Shown: in pieces, positions 1 to 14,280 of the stretch
Numbering within the stretch: the stretch's first letter is position 1
How the letters are laid out: each line of letters begins with the position of its first letter
Assembly (NCBI GenBank): GCA_944989445.1
Contig: CALYLW010000330.1
Coordinates: forward strand, 742,001 to 806,000
Origin: Ampullaceana balthica
Lineage: Eukaryota > Mollusca > Gastropoda > Lymnaeidae
Direction: 5' to 3'
Length of the DNA stretch: 64,000 bases
Made by a program: the position numbers and the translations under genes
Notes under the pieces: generated by a model
Told to the model about the DNA's origin: nothing
The model's database searches: none
What the model saw: only the letters and a program-made list of their open reading frames with translations

Positions 1-24
1 CAGGCAGACTGTCGAAGTTTTTTT

Positions 25-160
25 TATACTATAAATCCTTTATATATTTGGGACATAACTAAAAATTTTAATTTTTGGATTGTGTTGCGATGCGTATTAT
101 AATGAACATTCTTTTAGTTATATCTCATATATAAAGGATTTTTAGTCAAAAACTTGTTTT
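25..160. mobile_element. Dispersed short repeat, copy 1
   Basis: Bounded by an inverted pair, ataaatcctttatatat at 31 and atataaaggattttt near 128. The internal tgcgtattataatgaacatt recurs in copies near 6778-7250 and 31066-31345. No coding capacity; probably a MITE of unknown superfamily. Confidence 0.55.
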
Positions 161-376
161 TTGTTTTCATTTAGCATTTCTATTTGCATTATAAGTATTT
201 ATTCATTAAAATACATCAAGGTGTTCAGAAAATATTAAGAAAAGATAGCAGATACTTTTCACTTTTTTTTTGTGTGACACTGCAGATGGTTTTTGTTATC
301 TTATCTAAAATTTCCATTGTGAAACTTTCTTTCATTCCAATATTAACTCAGAGTGTTTTAAATGATCCTCCTGCAG

Positions 377-571
377 GAGAACTATCTAGGCGAGTTCCAG
401 AAAGCCACAGACTTTGAAGACAAGCCCAACAAAATGAAGGACGTGGAGTCCAGCTACGTCCATATGGATAACCCAGATAGTGATGAGAGAACATTTGACG
501 GCAGGATCTACCGTCCGTTCTCTGTGACAGTTTCAGTGACACTGCATGACATCCAGGCACATTTGGCCAAG
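377..571 (+). CDS. BLTP1: BLTP1 exon 1 of window
   Basis: Acceptor ctgcag, donor AAG|gtaaat; 65 codons, starts and ends in phase 0. Reads ENYLGEF... to VTVSVTLHDIQAHLAK, matching the segment before the conserved core of the N-terminal third. Upstream exons are outside the window. Confidence 0.9.
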
Positions 572-3500
572 GTAAATCCTTTTCTTAAGTCTCAGGGCTG
601 GAGGTTTTAAAATGGACAGTCCAGGGATGATAATATTAAATGAAATAGTCTTAGGGCTGGAGGTTTTAAAATGGACAGTCCAGGGATGATAATATTAACT
701 CATTAGCTCCTGATGCGACTAAATGCGTCCTTATAGGGGTCCGTACGGATGCGTCCAAATGCGTCTGCTCGCCTAGCGACGCACTCTCGTATTTTTAGGT
801 AAAAATAGCATGAAATCTCGCTTTCCTCGAGACTTCCGGCTATTGTGTGATTCTACGAGATTTCAATTAAAATTACCGTATGTTTTCATCTTCTTTCACT
901 TTCGATCCATGTGTGAATTAGTTTGACCCGTCTATATGGCGTATGTATTCACCCGAGGTGCCGAAAATCACGTTATCGGACTTTAATCGTTATTTCGCAG
1001 TGCATGTTATATTATTATTAAACTTAATTCATTTCTTGATGCATTTAGCATTTTATTTTTTGAGATAAACAAATATCTTTAGAAAATAAAAGCAGTTTTC
1101 TAATGGAATCAAAAGCTTAACGAAGTTGCTTCCCTTTTGTCCGGAATATGAAATACATTCGGAAGTAGCCCTTCAGGATCTATTGAGTTAAATGAAATAG
1201 TCTCAGGGCTGGAGGTTTTAAAATTGACACGCCAGGGATGATAATATTAAATGAAATAGTCTTATCAAAGGGGAATAATTTTCTTTTTTCTGAAATAAAG
1301 AATACCTGTCAGGAGCATAGAAAAAGGGTTTAAAAATATGTTAAACTTTAAAAAATCCTCAAAGAATTTTTAAAAAAAAGTATATGGAGGATATTCAATG
1401 TCATGACTCATCACTTTTTATAATAGAGTTGTTGAAATTAATATGGAACAATAATTATAAAAAAAATACAGTTCATTTTATACAGAAAATCCATTAAGCT
1501 GCATTACATATAACTAGTGTATTACCCGTCAAAAATGACGGAAATTTGAAAATACATACATTGCAACTGAAATCTATTTAATTTGAAAAAAAAATACACA
1601 TCAGAATAAAAAGTAATGTAATACTGAACATTAATTTATTTTTATTTTATTCATTTATTTTCATATTTCACAATTTTATGTGGAACGTTCGAAAAGAGTT
1701 ATTTTTGCTGCGCTGCTTTCTAAAATTAGTAGCGTCATGGACAGACAGACGTGACATACATTGCAAATTATGTATGTTGATTATTCAATTATTTATTTTC
1801 AACAAATACAGAATTGCAATATTGATGATCAGCCATGTCCTAGTGCATATGTGGAAAGGCTGTGTTTTGAAATGGACAAGTCATTCAGAGAGACCAAACT
1901 ACAGCTGTTGTTATCACCTTGTGTATTGTTAGCGAAGGATGGAATTGTGGTATGGAAATAATCGAGTTTCTGTTCCTTTGTTACTCTTTAGTTCCCCAGT
2001 GGTTTGATGTATTACATAGAAATCTGTGATATGACAATGTTACATTAAATACAGGGTATCCCTGAAGTCAAGACTCAATCCAATCAATATTTTCAAGATA
2101 TTATATTTTTTTTATTCATTCCATCTACCATGAGATTTTCACCAAGGTGATCCAAAGGTTTATGTCTTTGATAATTCATATGAACCTGATGCTTCAACTC
2201 CACATTTTCTATTCATTTCAACAACAATGTAAAAGTTTACCTCAGTCTTTGAGGGAATGTAAAGATGATAAAGAATCACTTAAGAGACGTGTAAAGGGAT
2301 TTTTAAAAAAAATAGTTCAGAACTTTAGATGATAGACTAACATGGACAAAATGCTATAAAAGAAATCTTCATCAATAAATTTCATTATGTCTAGACATTG
2401 ATGTATTCCGTGTATTTATTTCAATAAAAAGTTGACTTATTTATGTAAATGTATAATATAAAAACAGGGTATTAGTAGGCCTGACAGGACGTAACACAAC
2501 AGCGAACGTTTCGGCAAAGAGCCTTCCTCAACGGACAAATAGTACACAAATGAAACGAATATAACGAAATAATAAAAACACTTAGCTGCAGGCCTACTAA
2601 TACCCTGTTTTTATGTTATACATTAACCTATTTAAAAGCCTGATTGCAGTCTCACCCCCATTACTTTATTGAATTATTTATGGCTCATTTTTCTGCTATG
2701 AATGTTCTTGCTGTGGCTTTTTTTTTCCCTGGACAATAAACTTCTGACAGCTGTTTGATCCCAACGTTTCAGAGAGATTCAGACCAAGATCACCTGAAAG
2801 ATGGACATTTAGCATTGTCTGGACTCCAGGTGCGTGGACATGCCATGTTTTCTCTTGAAGGTCTTCCCCTGGACAGTGAGACAATAGAGTACGGATGGCT
2901 GCTGGAGATCATCATTGGGGAACTGACGGGGAAACTGACAACGCCTCAGGTAATGTCAAATACAAAGTGATATTTTGTCAGGTTATGTGGATTATAAAGT
3001 GATGCTTTGTGAAATTTAATACAAGATTGAAATGTCACATGTGATAATTGATACTTTGTGACGTATGTCAAATATATGTGATGTCTTGTGTCATCTCAAA
3101 TTTATGTGATCCTTGTCTAATGTGAGATTTAGGTTGGTACCTTGACTGATGCACTGTATATTGATACTTCAATTTTGTATAATTTGTTAAAAAATATCCT
3201 TAGTAAAACATTGCAAACACGCAAACCCAAGAAAGACTAAAACAAACAAATTTACTTTGTAAATATGATTACAAGAGGTATTTTCAATTTTTCAAACAGC
3301 TTGAATTAAATCGGTCTACTTTTCACATTTCTTATTTCCCCCTTAGCTCCAAAACATAGCTGAATTTCTACAAACCTTTATAATGATGATTGAGAATGCA
3401 GAGAACAAACTGCAAACTTCTCAGACGCACACAAAGTGTCAGCACATGGAAGCCCCAGACTTGTGTTCGGAGTCGAAGAACTTGCCCTTTCCGTGTCCAA

Positions 3501-6500
3501 GTTCAGAGGATGTCAAGTATGAAATGACAAGGGTCTCTCTGGATTTTGTCAACATTTTCCTGGTGGAGTCTTACTCGGCGCTCAATGTTCAGGTACTGAC
3601 ACTATCACCTCACATGTTGAGAACTTTCATTCATTTAAACATAATTTGAGCATATTTTACTGTACCCCATCCTGCAGATGCAATATAAAAACAAAAAAAA
3701 GCAACCACATTTACTTTCCCTCATGTCTAAAGGTACCAATGCTATTGTAACCCTTTTAATTTTAGGAAGCTTCTAAACCATGTTGTAAAAATAGGTCAGG
3801 GTCCAGTTCCTTTTCTCAGTCTTTAAAATAATGTTGTATGGAGTTACATAATGCTAACAAATATAATTGTCTGAGATAATAAATAACGTACAGAGTTACA
3901 TGATGTTAACAAATGTAATTGTCTGAGATAATGCTAACAAATATAATTCTCTGAGATAGTAAATAGCGTATGGAGTTACCTGATGTTAACAAATGTAATT
4001 GTCTGAGATAATAAATAATGTATGGAGTTACAAGATCTTAACAAATATAATTGTCCGAGATAATAAATAACGTATGGAGTTACACGATCTTAACAAATGT
4101 AATTGTCTGAGATAATAAATAAGGCGTAAAGTTGTTTTTTTTACTCCATCTGGGCTTGTTTCCTTTGGTGTTTGTGTGGCAGTTGACTAACTGTATGTCA
4201 TTGACAGGTTCACCCCGTTCGCATTGCCAACTGTAATCTCCATGGCCCCAGCACGCGGGCAGGTATAACGGGGATGATTGAGAAGGTTGAGCTCAAGCAG
4301 TACGTGTCCAGCATGTCGTCCAAGCACAACCTTCACAACTGGCTGGAGGCAGGGGGCCTGAGCCTGGGGCCTCTCATGTTAGAGGCTGCCATGGCTTTAG
4401 CCCACACCCAGCTCTATCAGGTACTTGCACCCAACTCTATCAGGTACTTGCTATCATGTACTTGCACCCAACTCTATCAGGTATTTGCACCCAACTCTAT
4501 CAGGTACTTGCTATCAGGTACTTGCACCCAACTCTATCAGGTACTTGCACCCAACTCTATCAGGTACTTGCACCCAACTCTATCAGGTACTTGCTATCAG
4601 GTACTTGCACCCAACTCTATCAGGTACTTGCTATCAGGTACTTGCACCCAACTCTATCAGGTACTTGCACCCAACTCTATCAGGTACTTGCACCCAACTC
4701 TATCAGGTACTGCCACCCAACTCTATCAGGTACTGCCACCCAACTCTTTACAGGTATTTGCTATCAGGTACTTGCACCCAACTCTATCAGGTACTTGCAC
4801 TAGGGGTCTACCGATATATCGGTACCGATATCTGGATATCGGCAATATCGGTATCGGTAGCCTGTAAAGGTCCCGATATTGACGTCACCGATATTTCATA
4901 ATAAGTGACATTTTGTCCCCCCAAAAAAAACGGAAACAAAAAAACTATCATTTAGGTTTACAATATCTCGACAAATTAATATATCGACCCCGATACCAGT
5001 ATTGAAATAGTCAAAAGAGTCCTAGTATTAATATGTGCAGCCACGATACAGTGTGCCATGTGCTTTGATATTGTTTATGTAGCGGCCGATTTTCGTATAC
5101 TCAGAAATACTGTTTAAATAGTGCCGATGCCAAGTATACCGTAATTGCTCTAATAAATGGATAACATGTAAACATTATGTTCACGTAATTGCTCTAATAG
5201 CAAAGATGCACGCAGAATCGCAGATGTCTAAAACATTTCGTTTCGTATGGAATAACAAAATGTACCGTGTGAAGACGTGTTGTCATTGGCAACCATTCAA
5301 GCTTCAGCCTCATTTTCACTATATTACTATTGTACTTTGTTCTCATTGTTTCATTCATAAAAGGTGGCCGTGTGCAAAAGCCATTAAACTATTGGTTAGA
5401 ATTAATAATTATGAGTCAAGGTTGAAGTTTCAAAAGGAGTACCTAATATGCTTGTACATTTTTATAAAGGACGGTTCGTTTTGTTATGAGTCCTATGTAG
5501 GTCATGAACTGGAACTTGTAAACACATCGGAAACTTCGTTTCGGGAAAAAAAAATCGGTATTTCGGCAAAACTGGATATCGGTAGACCCCTTAATTATAA
5601 AATATAAATAATTACGAGTGATAAATTTAAGAATGGCGTCATCAAATATGACCGCTGTTATTTTTGTCCTAACAAATACTCATATCGGCATTCATATCGG
5701 AGAAAAAATATCGGTAATATCGGCAAAAATACTTATCGGTAGACCCCTAATATAAAATATAAATAATTAGGAGTGATGAATTTAAGAATGATCGATGTCA
5801 TCAAATAAGACCGCTGGTTTTTGTCCTAACAAATATTCATATCGGAAAAAAAAATATCGGTAATATCGGCGAAAATGCCTATCGGTAGTCCCCTAATATT
5901 AAAGATAAATAATTACGAGTGATAGATTTAAGAATGACGTCATCAAATATGACCGCTGGTTTTTGTCCTAACAAATACCCTATCGGCACTCATATCGGAA
6001 AAAAATATCGGTAATATCGGCAAAAATCCGTATCGGTAGTCCCCTAATATTAAAGATAAATAATTACGAGTGATAAATTTAAGAATGACGTCATCAAATA
6101 TGACCGCTGGTTTTTGTCCTAACAAATACTCATATCGGCACTCATATCGGCAAAAAAAATATCGGTAATATCGGTATCGGCAATATCGGCAAAAAGGCAT
6201 ATCGGTAGACCCCTAACTTGCACCCAACTCTATCAGGTACTGCCACCCAACTCTATCAGGTACTGCCACCCAACTCTATCAGGTACTTGCACCCAACTCT
6301 ATCAGGTACTGCCACCCAACTCTATCAGGTACTTACACCCAACTCTATCAGGTACTGCCACCCAACTCTATCAGGTACTTGCACCCAAATCTATCAGGTA
6401 CTGCCACCCTACTCTATCAGGTATTTGCTATCAGGTACTTGCACCCAACTCTATCAGGTACTGCCACCCAACTCTATCAGGTATTTGCACCCAACTCTAT

Positions 6501-9500
6501 CAGGTACTTGCTATCAGGTACTGCCACCCAACTCTATCAGGTATTTGCACCCAACTCTATCAGGTACTGCCACCCAACTCTATCAGGTACTTACACCCAA
6601 CTCTATCAGGTACATGCACCCAACTTTATCAGGTACTGCCACCCAACTCTATCAGGTACATGCACCCAACTCTATCAGGTTCTTGCACCCAACTCTAACA
6701 GGTTCTTGCACCCAACTCTATCGGGTACTTGCACCCAACTCTATCAGGTATTTCCACGTCACTAAATTGTCATTTTTAAATCCTTTATATTAACTCGTGG
6801 TGTCTGCACCCTTGATTGCTTGTCGCCAAAACTTTTGATCGATTTTTAACCCACTTGCTCGTAAGCTAGCGAGCTGAAATTTTGCAGGCAGTTTCGTACC
6901 GATAATAAAAACAATGTATCAAAATTTCAGATCGATCGCATGTACCGTAATTAAATTATTGATTTTTTAGATTATTTTATTTATTCCTATGTATCATGCT
7001 ATTTTTTGAGATAGAGCGTCGCGGTGCGTATTATATTGAACAACCTTTCTGTCGCGCAATAAGGTGCGTATTTTATTGACAACTCTTTTTATAAACATAT
7101 TCCTGATCGGTGCGCATTATATTAAACATGTTTTACGACACAACTGCAATTTTGTATTTCTGGATGGTCTGGCGCTGCGTATTATAATGAACATTCTTTT
7201 AGTTACGTCTCGTACATAAAGGATTTATAGTGAAAAACTTGGTTTTTTACGGTTTTTTAAAAAATATGTTTTACTGGGTTAATGGACTTATACTAATTCC
7301 TTTTACATAACTTCTACTTAATCCTTTTACAGAACTTATACTATATTCTTAAACAGAACATATACTAAATCCTAGTACAGGACTACTAAATCGATAATTC
7401 CTAGTACAGAACTTGTACTTTAATTAAAGAAACATTAAATTTACCTACAATTTATTTTCTTAGAACCAAAACAAATTTCTAAGACTTCACGACTCCAAGA
7501 CCAAACGTTTGTGGTTTTTATGGAACGACTGTGAGACGCCCACCCCACCCCCGCCTTCTGTTAGTGGGAAATGTGGATGTCTGGGAGGCTGTGCATTTTT
7601 TGGCAAAAACAAGAATGGCTTGTCTTTCTTCAAGCTGAAGCGGCAAAGGGAAGGAACTCATTTTGTTGCCATACCCCAGGTGAGTGTTTCAACCGTTCTT
7701 TACAATTTTGAATTATCTTCATGTTGTTTAAAACTATCAGAGGATCATTCCACCCCTCGTACATATCGGTGTTGTTTTCCCCTTGTGTCAAAGATTTGCC
7801 AAGATGGCAGTGACCCAGGGTTCGGACAAAGTTTATTGCATGCTGGTAAACTCGTGTTTGAGACGAGCCAGTTGGCCTTGCGGATGTCACCCGTCAAGAC
7901 CTGCGCAGACATCAATGGATTCTCCTTTACCAGAGGGTACATGAGTGAGCTTGCCAGCCCCACAGTAGATGAACAAGGTTTGTATATTTTTGGAATAGGT
8001 TCATATCAGACATGCCTTCCATTGTTAACTTGAAGCTTATGTTGTAAGCTATATTTGTTTCGTAGCTTGGCTCAAAAAAAATATATGGAGAATTGGATAA
8101 ATCCATGCCATGCACATTTAAGGTAATATAAATCCATGCATATATAAGCTAATATGAATCCATGCATATATAATTTAATATAAATCCATGCATATATAAG
8201 GTAATATAAATCCATGCCCATATAAGGTAATATAAATCCATGCACATATAAGGTAATATAAATCCATGCACATATAAGGTACATGTAATATAAATCCATG
8301 CCCATATAAGGTAATATAAACTGTCTGCTAGTGGGCTGGGGGCTGCTGGGTAAATGGAATACTTTGATTAGTTCTAAAGCCTTAGCCTATATTGTATTTA
8401 TGTCGAGATGTGATGAGTATTTGTGTAGTGTTGATAAGGTTTTTCTTCATGACTGAAGCAGATGGCCCCCACGAAACCCATTTGAACGACATGCGACCAA
8501 AGTCAACATTTAGCGACACCCAGATGCTGCTGGCCGGGAGCCGACTGGGAGAGGCGAGGCGTTTCAGCAAAGAGAGCCTACTGACAAGGCAAAGTTCTCT
8601 GCCATCAGCAGATAAGATAGGAGCAGCCCCTCAGCCCCAGCCCAGTGTTGGTGAGAGACCGCTATGATCACCTTATGAATGTGTCGGTGTGGTTGGTTTC
8701 TCGATGTGATCTCGTGAGGAGATCGTTCTTTGTTGAATGGTGTGTTCTTTACCGATGCGCACGGGATCGTTAGTTACTCATGTGTTCAGTGGAATGTTAG
8801 GATGTAGAGGCCGTTATCATCATCAAGTCAAGAGGCTGGCAGAATGGTTGATGACTGTTTGTTGTCTGGATTTTGTTGCTGTTCAGAGTGACCAGAAAAG
8901 ACATTTACTGTCGACCCGCGAAGATTGCAATGTAAGACGTGACCCCGTATAAAAAGATTTTTGAGTGTTTATTCTTCAAGTGAGAGTAATTTTGCTTGCT
9001 GATAATTTGCTTAGTATTAAGTGTGGAGCCAAATGTAATCAAGATTCCATAGACAACGTTGAAGTCACATGACATCCCACACTACATAAGGAGAATGTTT
9101 GTCACAAATATTTGATAGTTGTCGCTTTTATTTGACCCATAGGGGAATGTTGTCCCCGAAAGACAAGACAAGACTTTATTTATAGTGAACATTTTAATGT
9201 TGTTGCTCGACATGTGACACCAGTTTTGTTTGTTTGTTTGTATTTCATCTTTCAAAAATTTATTTTTTGTAGTACCCCTTATTATTACATTTATTTCTTA
9301 AAAATTTTACAATACTATTCTGTTCCATCATTTGTAAAAATCAAATGGTCAGAAGAAAAAACTGTGCATGTCCCGTTAAAAACTCTAGTATAAATTAACT
9401 ACTTGGCATTCTCTTTTATATGAAGTAATTTTGTTGTCAATATGTTCAATCTAGAAGTCAGGAGGAGCTCCAAGAAAAGGAGGAGGTCCCAAATGACCCA

Positions 9501-12500
9501 CTCCAATCAGGCAAGCCCATCGGTCATCAAACCTGGCAAATCTACAGCCTCGGACATGACCTCGTCCACGGGCAGCCACCAGCAAACCAGTCCAAACAGC
9601 CCCCTGTCCCCGCCAAGCCTCAGGAGGCTCATGTCCAAGGCCAGCATGGAGAGTGACATCTACTACACTGCCAATGAAGCTGACGAGTCTGACCCGGACG
9701 ACGGCAACGCCACCCTCACCTGGGACAGTGCCAACAAGATTCCGTTCTCAGGTCAGATCTGTTCATCGGTGTGGCATGGATTCACATCTTGTCTGTGTTC
9801 ATTTCAACTGTTTGGCTCTATGGTCCACAGGGTTCATTTTTCACAATCTCAACTATTTAGAGTGAATTTGTTAGATGTTTACTTTTGTCGGGCCTCTGGA
9901 GTATTAAAAGAAATGGAGTGGGGAGAGTGGGGTTGCGGTGGGGTTGGGTGGCTACAACCAATGTTCCCTTTAAGCTGAGCGGCCGCGCAGATATCTGACT
10001 GATGTTGCGCAGCAGTTTGGAATTACAGCGCAGCAAATTTTTATAGGGATAAATTATCTTTGTTGTGTGGTGTAAAAATTGTGCACAAAGAATGGATGCT
10101 GGACAACTTTGCACACGAGTTTGGTATTTTGCACATGGACCAATGAAACTTAAAGGGAACATTGGTTACACCTGAACTGTTGAATGATTTAAACAACACA
10201 TAAAGGCATATCTCTAGAGTGGGTCTTGACTTTAATTTCAGATGAAGACAGCTGCCCCAGCACCATCAAGCGGGTCTCACACCACAGCAAGCTGAACGAC
10301 AACAAGCTGAGGCAGAACAAGCTGAAAAACGGCAGCTGCGAGTTTGTGTCGGCCAACTCCAGCGTCTCCTCCATAGCCAGCACGCTGTCCTACTGCTCGG
10401 CCACCTCGGACAACGACTCGGACCTCTTGGACTCCCAGGCTGACCCGGAGGAGCTCATCGACATGATCAACCTGCACAGTCACATGAATCTCCCCATCAC
10501 CGAGTCCCCGCTGCTGCTGTCATGCTACTCACAGCACCTGTCACATTACTACTGTCAGGTCAGTTGGATGTTACATGCCCTGTCTATGTCATCATCTGTC
10601 ACATTACTACTGTCAGGTCAGTTGGATGTTACATGCCCTGTCTATGTCATCATCTGTCACAATAATATTTTTCAGGTCAGCTCACCTGTGTTCTTTGATA
10701 TTATGAATATGGGGGGGGGGTCTGTCTTCCCTACTTCCCCAGACTGATTATGGTTCTCACTGACCCACAGCTGACACTGTCCAGTTGTCTAAAGCTCATG
10801 ATGTGTGTTGATCCACACTACCCATATAGTCCACATGACTGACTATAGTTTAATACTAACAATATAGTCCAATATGACTGACTATAGTTTAATACTAACA
10901 ATATAGTCCAATATGACTGACTATAGTTTAATACTAACAATGTAGTCCAGTATGACTGACTATAGTTTAATACTAACAATATAGTCCAATATGACTGACT
11001 ATAGTTTAATACTAACAATATAGTCCAATATGACTGACTATAGTTTAATACTAACAATATAGTCCAATATGACTAACTATAGTTTAATAATAACAATATA
11101 GTCCAATATGACTGACTATAGTTTAATACTAACAATATAGTCCAATATGACTGACTATAGTTTAATACTAACAATATGGTCCAATATGACTGACTATAGT
11201 TTAATATTAATGTTAAGTCTCGATATTAAGTGGATTGTTGCCTTGCTCTCCGCTACATACACACTCAAGAGATGTATTGTAACCCTGCAGCTACCCGGTC
11301 TCGCCAGACCCGTCTAAACCACACAACTGCCTCCCAACTCGTCTCTTTAAACCCCAAACTGGTCTCGACTGACCCCGTGTGTCCTCTGGTCACACACCCA
11401 TGTGACCAGGACGTTCACTAAAACATTATATTCATGAAAAGTGTTCACATGGTCAACAAGCATTCACTCACAGTGATTCTCATATCCCCTGACAACTAAC
11501 AATGTAGTCCACCAGGACTGACTATAGTTTAATACTAACAATGTAGTCCAATATAACTGACCATAGTTCAATACTAACAATGTAGTCCAATATGACTGAC
11601 TAAAGTTTAATACTAACAATGTAGTCCAATATAACTGACCATAGTTCAATACTAACAATGTAGTCCAATATGACTGACTAAAGTTTAATACTAACAATGT
11701 AGTCCAATATGACTGATAAAGTTTATTGCTAACAATGTAGTCCAATATGACTGATAAAGTTTAATACTAACAATGTAGTCCAATATGACTGACTAAAGTT
11801 TATTGCTAACAATGTAGTCCAATATAACTGACTATAGTTCAATACTAACAATGTAGTCCAATATGACTGACTAAAGTTTAATACTAACAATGTAGTCTAA
11901 TATGACTGACCATAGTTCAATACTAACAATGTAGTCCAATATGACTGACTAAAGTTTAATACTAACAATGTAGTCTAATATGACTGACCATAGTTCAATA
12001 CTAACAATGTAGTCCAATATGACTGACTAAAGTTCAATACTAACAATGTAGTCCAATATGACTTACTATAGTTTACTACTAACAATGTAGTCCAATATGA
12101 CTTACTATAGTTTAATACTAACAATGTAGTCCAATATGACTGACTAAAGTTTAATACTAACAATGTAGTCCAATATGACTGACTAAAGTTCAATACTAAC
12201 AATGTAGTCCAATATGACTGACTAAAGTTTAATACTAACAATGTAGTCCAATATGACTTACTATAGTTTAATACTAACAAGGTAGTCCAATATGACTGAC
12301 TAAAGTTTAATACTAACAATGTAGTCCAATATGACTTACTATAGTTTAATAATAACAATCTTAACTGCTGCGCGACATCGGTCAGATGTCAGCGCAGCTT
12401 GAGGGGAACGTTGATCTCAACCTATTTGATCCATGCTCCAGGACTGGATCTCCAGTGCCCCGTGGTCAGCTGTCTACGCCAGTCGTCTCCATGGCCTCAA

Positions 12501-14235
12501 CTCTGTCCAGTCTGAGTACTCCCTCTCCTCTGCTGGACACTCCATCTACAGCGCTGGCGTAGCTTGGACGCCACACTTCTACAAAGTCAAAGACGGTTTT
12601 AGTGTCAATGTGATGAAGCCCAAGCCAGACATCAAGGTATTTAGATGAAGTCTTTACTACAGGTAGCAACTTGAGCTGGTTACTGCAGGTAATGAGCTGG
12701 TTACTGCAGGTAACAACTTGAGCTGGTTACTGCAGGTAATGAGCTGGTTACTGCGGGTAACTACCTGAGCTGGTTACTGCAGGTAAAGAGCTGGTTACTG
12801 CGGGTAAGTACTTGAGCTGGTTACTGCGGGTAAAGAGCTGGTTACTGCGGGTAACTACTTGAGCTGGTTACTGCAGGTAACTACTTGAGCTGGTTACTGA
12901 AGGTAACTACTTGAGCTGGTTACTGCAGGCAACTACTTGAGCTGGTTTATGCAGGTAACTACTTAAGCTGGTTACTGCAGGTAACTACTTGAGCTGGTTA
13001 CTGCAGGTAACTACTTGAGCTGTTTACTGCAGGTAACTACTTGAGCTGGTTACTGCGGGTAACTACTTGAGCTGGTTACTGCAGGTAACTACTTGAGCTG
13101 GTTACTGCAGGTAACTACTTGAGCTGGTTACTGCGGGTAACTACTTGAGCTGGTTACTGCGGGTAACTACTTGAGCTGGTTACTGCGGGTAACTACTTGA
13201 GCTGGTTACTGCGGGTAACTACTTGAGCTGGTTACTGCAGGTAACTACTTGAGCTGGTTACTGCAGGTAACTACTTGAGCTGGTTACTGAAGGTAACTAC
13301 TTGAGCTGGTTACTGCAGTTAACTACTAGAGCTGGTTACTGCAGGTAACTACTTGAGCTGGTTACTGCAGGTAACTACTTGAGCTGGTTACTGCGGGTAA
13401 CTACTTGAGCTGGTTACTGCAACCAACATGTTAATTTGCTTACTGCAACTAATGTAACCTGGCTCTTCTCAATTGATGTTCAAAATACTTTGTTTTAACA
13501 GTATAAAAGTATTTATATCTGTAATCCAATTTAAAATCCATGTAACAAGTAAGATACATTTCTAACTGTGACATAAATGGGGTTTTTTTCTGTGATGATT
13601 GCCATATTTCTATCTCTGAAATATGTGATGGTTTGTCTCAGCTGTTTCTTTTTGTTATACCTGCTTGTAACATATAAATGAATAGATTGTCTCAACCCAT
13701 CAGAAAGCATCTCCTGTGAACATAGCTGCAGAATTGTTTAATATAAAAGCAACATTGGACAGAGAACACCGGAAGCAACAAACACTTTCAGAAGAAGGTA
13801 CCTATCCCCCTTGCTACTGAACAGTTATCTTTGTGTGTGCTGTCTTATCTAAAATAGGAAACTCCAAACCTTAGGTACTGGGTGTATTGTTTGGGGTATG
13901 CAGAGAATAAATGATGTATAGAACAACTGATAAGGGCAACAAACACATTTTTCACCTAAGCCGTTCATTAATCCATAATTATATTTAATATTCAATGGTA
14001 AATTAAAAAAATAAAATAATGTAAAATATTATTTTTTTAGAATGGAATTATTTTTTTATCAAATTCATAATAAGACTCTTTGAAACTGAATAACCTTAAG
14101 GGAAAGAACTGTCCCACAATAATTGTAAACAAAGATTGCATTATAGCATCATGATTTACACATGTGGTTGATAATCTTATCAAACTCAACAGATATCTCT
14201 GACTTAAAAGTTTGATTGTGTAAAGATTTTCTTGA

Positions 14236-14280
<45 letters not shown>

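Larger units (their letters stand above)
4405..6755. repeat. 23-bp minisatellite seeded on exon 5 donor, split by a MITE
   Basis: The unit cacccaactctatcaggtac plus ttg copies the last bases of exon 5 and its 5' splice site (CTCTATCAG|gtacttg). It runs 4405-4800 and 6216-6755, with shorter ctatcaggtacttg variants. Nearly every unit keeps a cag|gta donor-like site. Long open frames here are repeat artefacts. Confidence 0.92.

Noticed and set aside
4274..6793. Open frames of up to 197 codons reading LYQVLAPNSIRY
   Set aside because: Repeat translation of the donor-seeded 23-bp array; the true exon 5 ends at 4420 and joins exon 6 with the expected protein order.
11464..12358. Minus-strand open frames reading LLVLNYSQSYWTT
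   Set aside because: The 39-bp repeat is 13 codons long, so a stop-free frame persists by chance.
12442..12560. A second, Ser/Thr/Pro-rich frame across exon 11
   Set aside because: It hits a stop within the exon; the other frame matches the family and the flanking phases.
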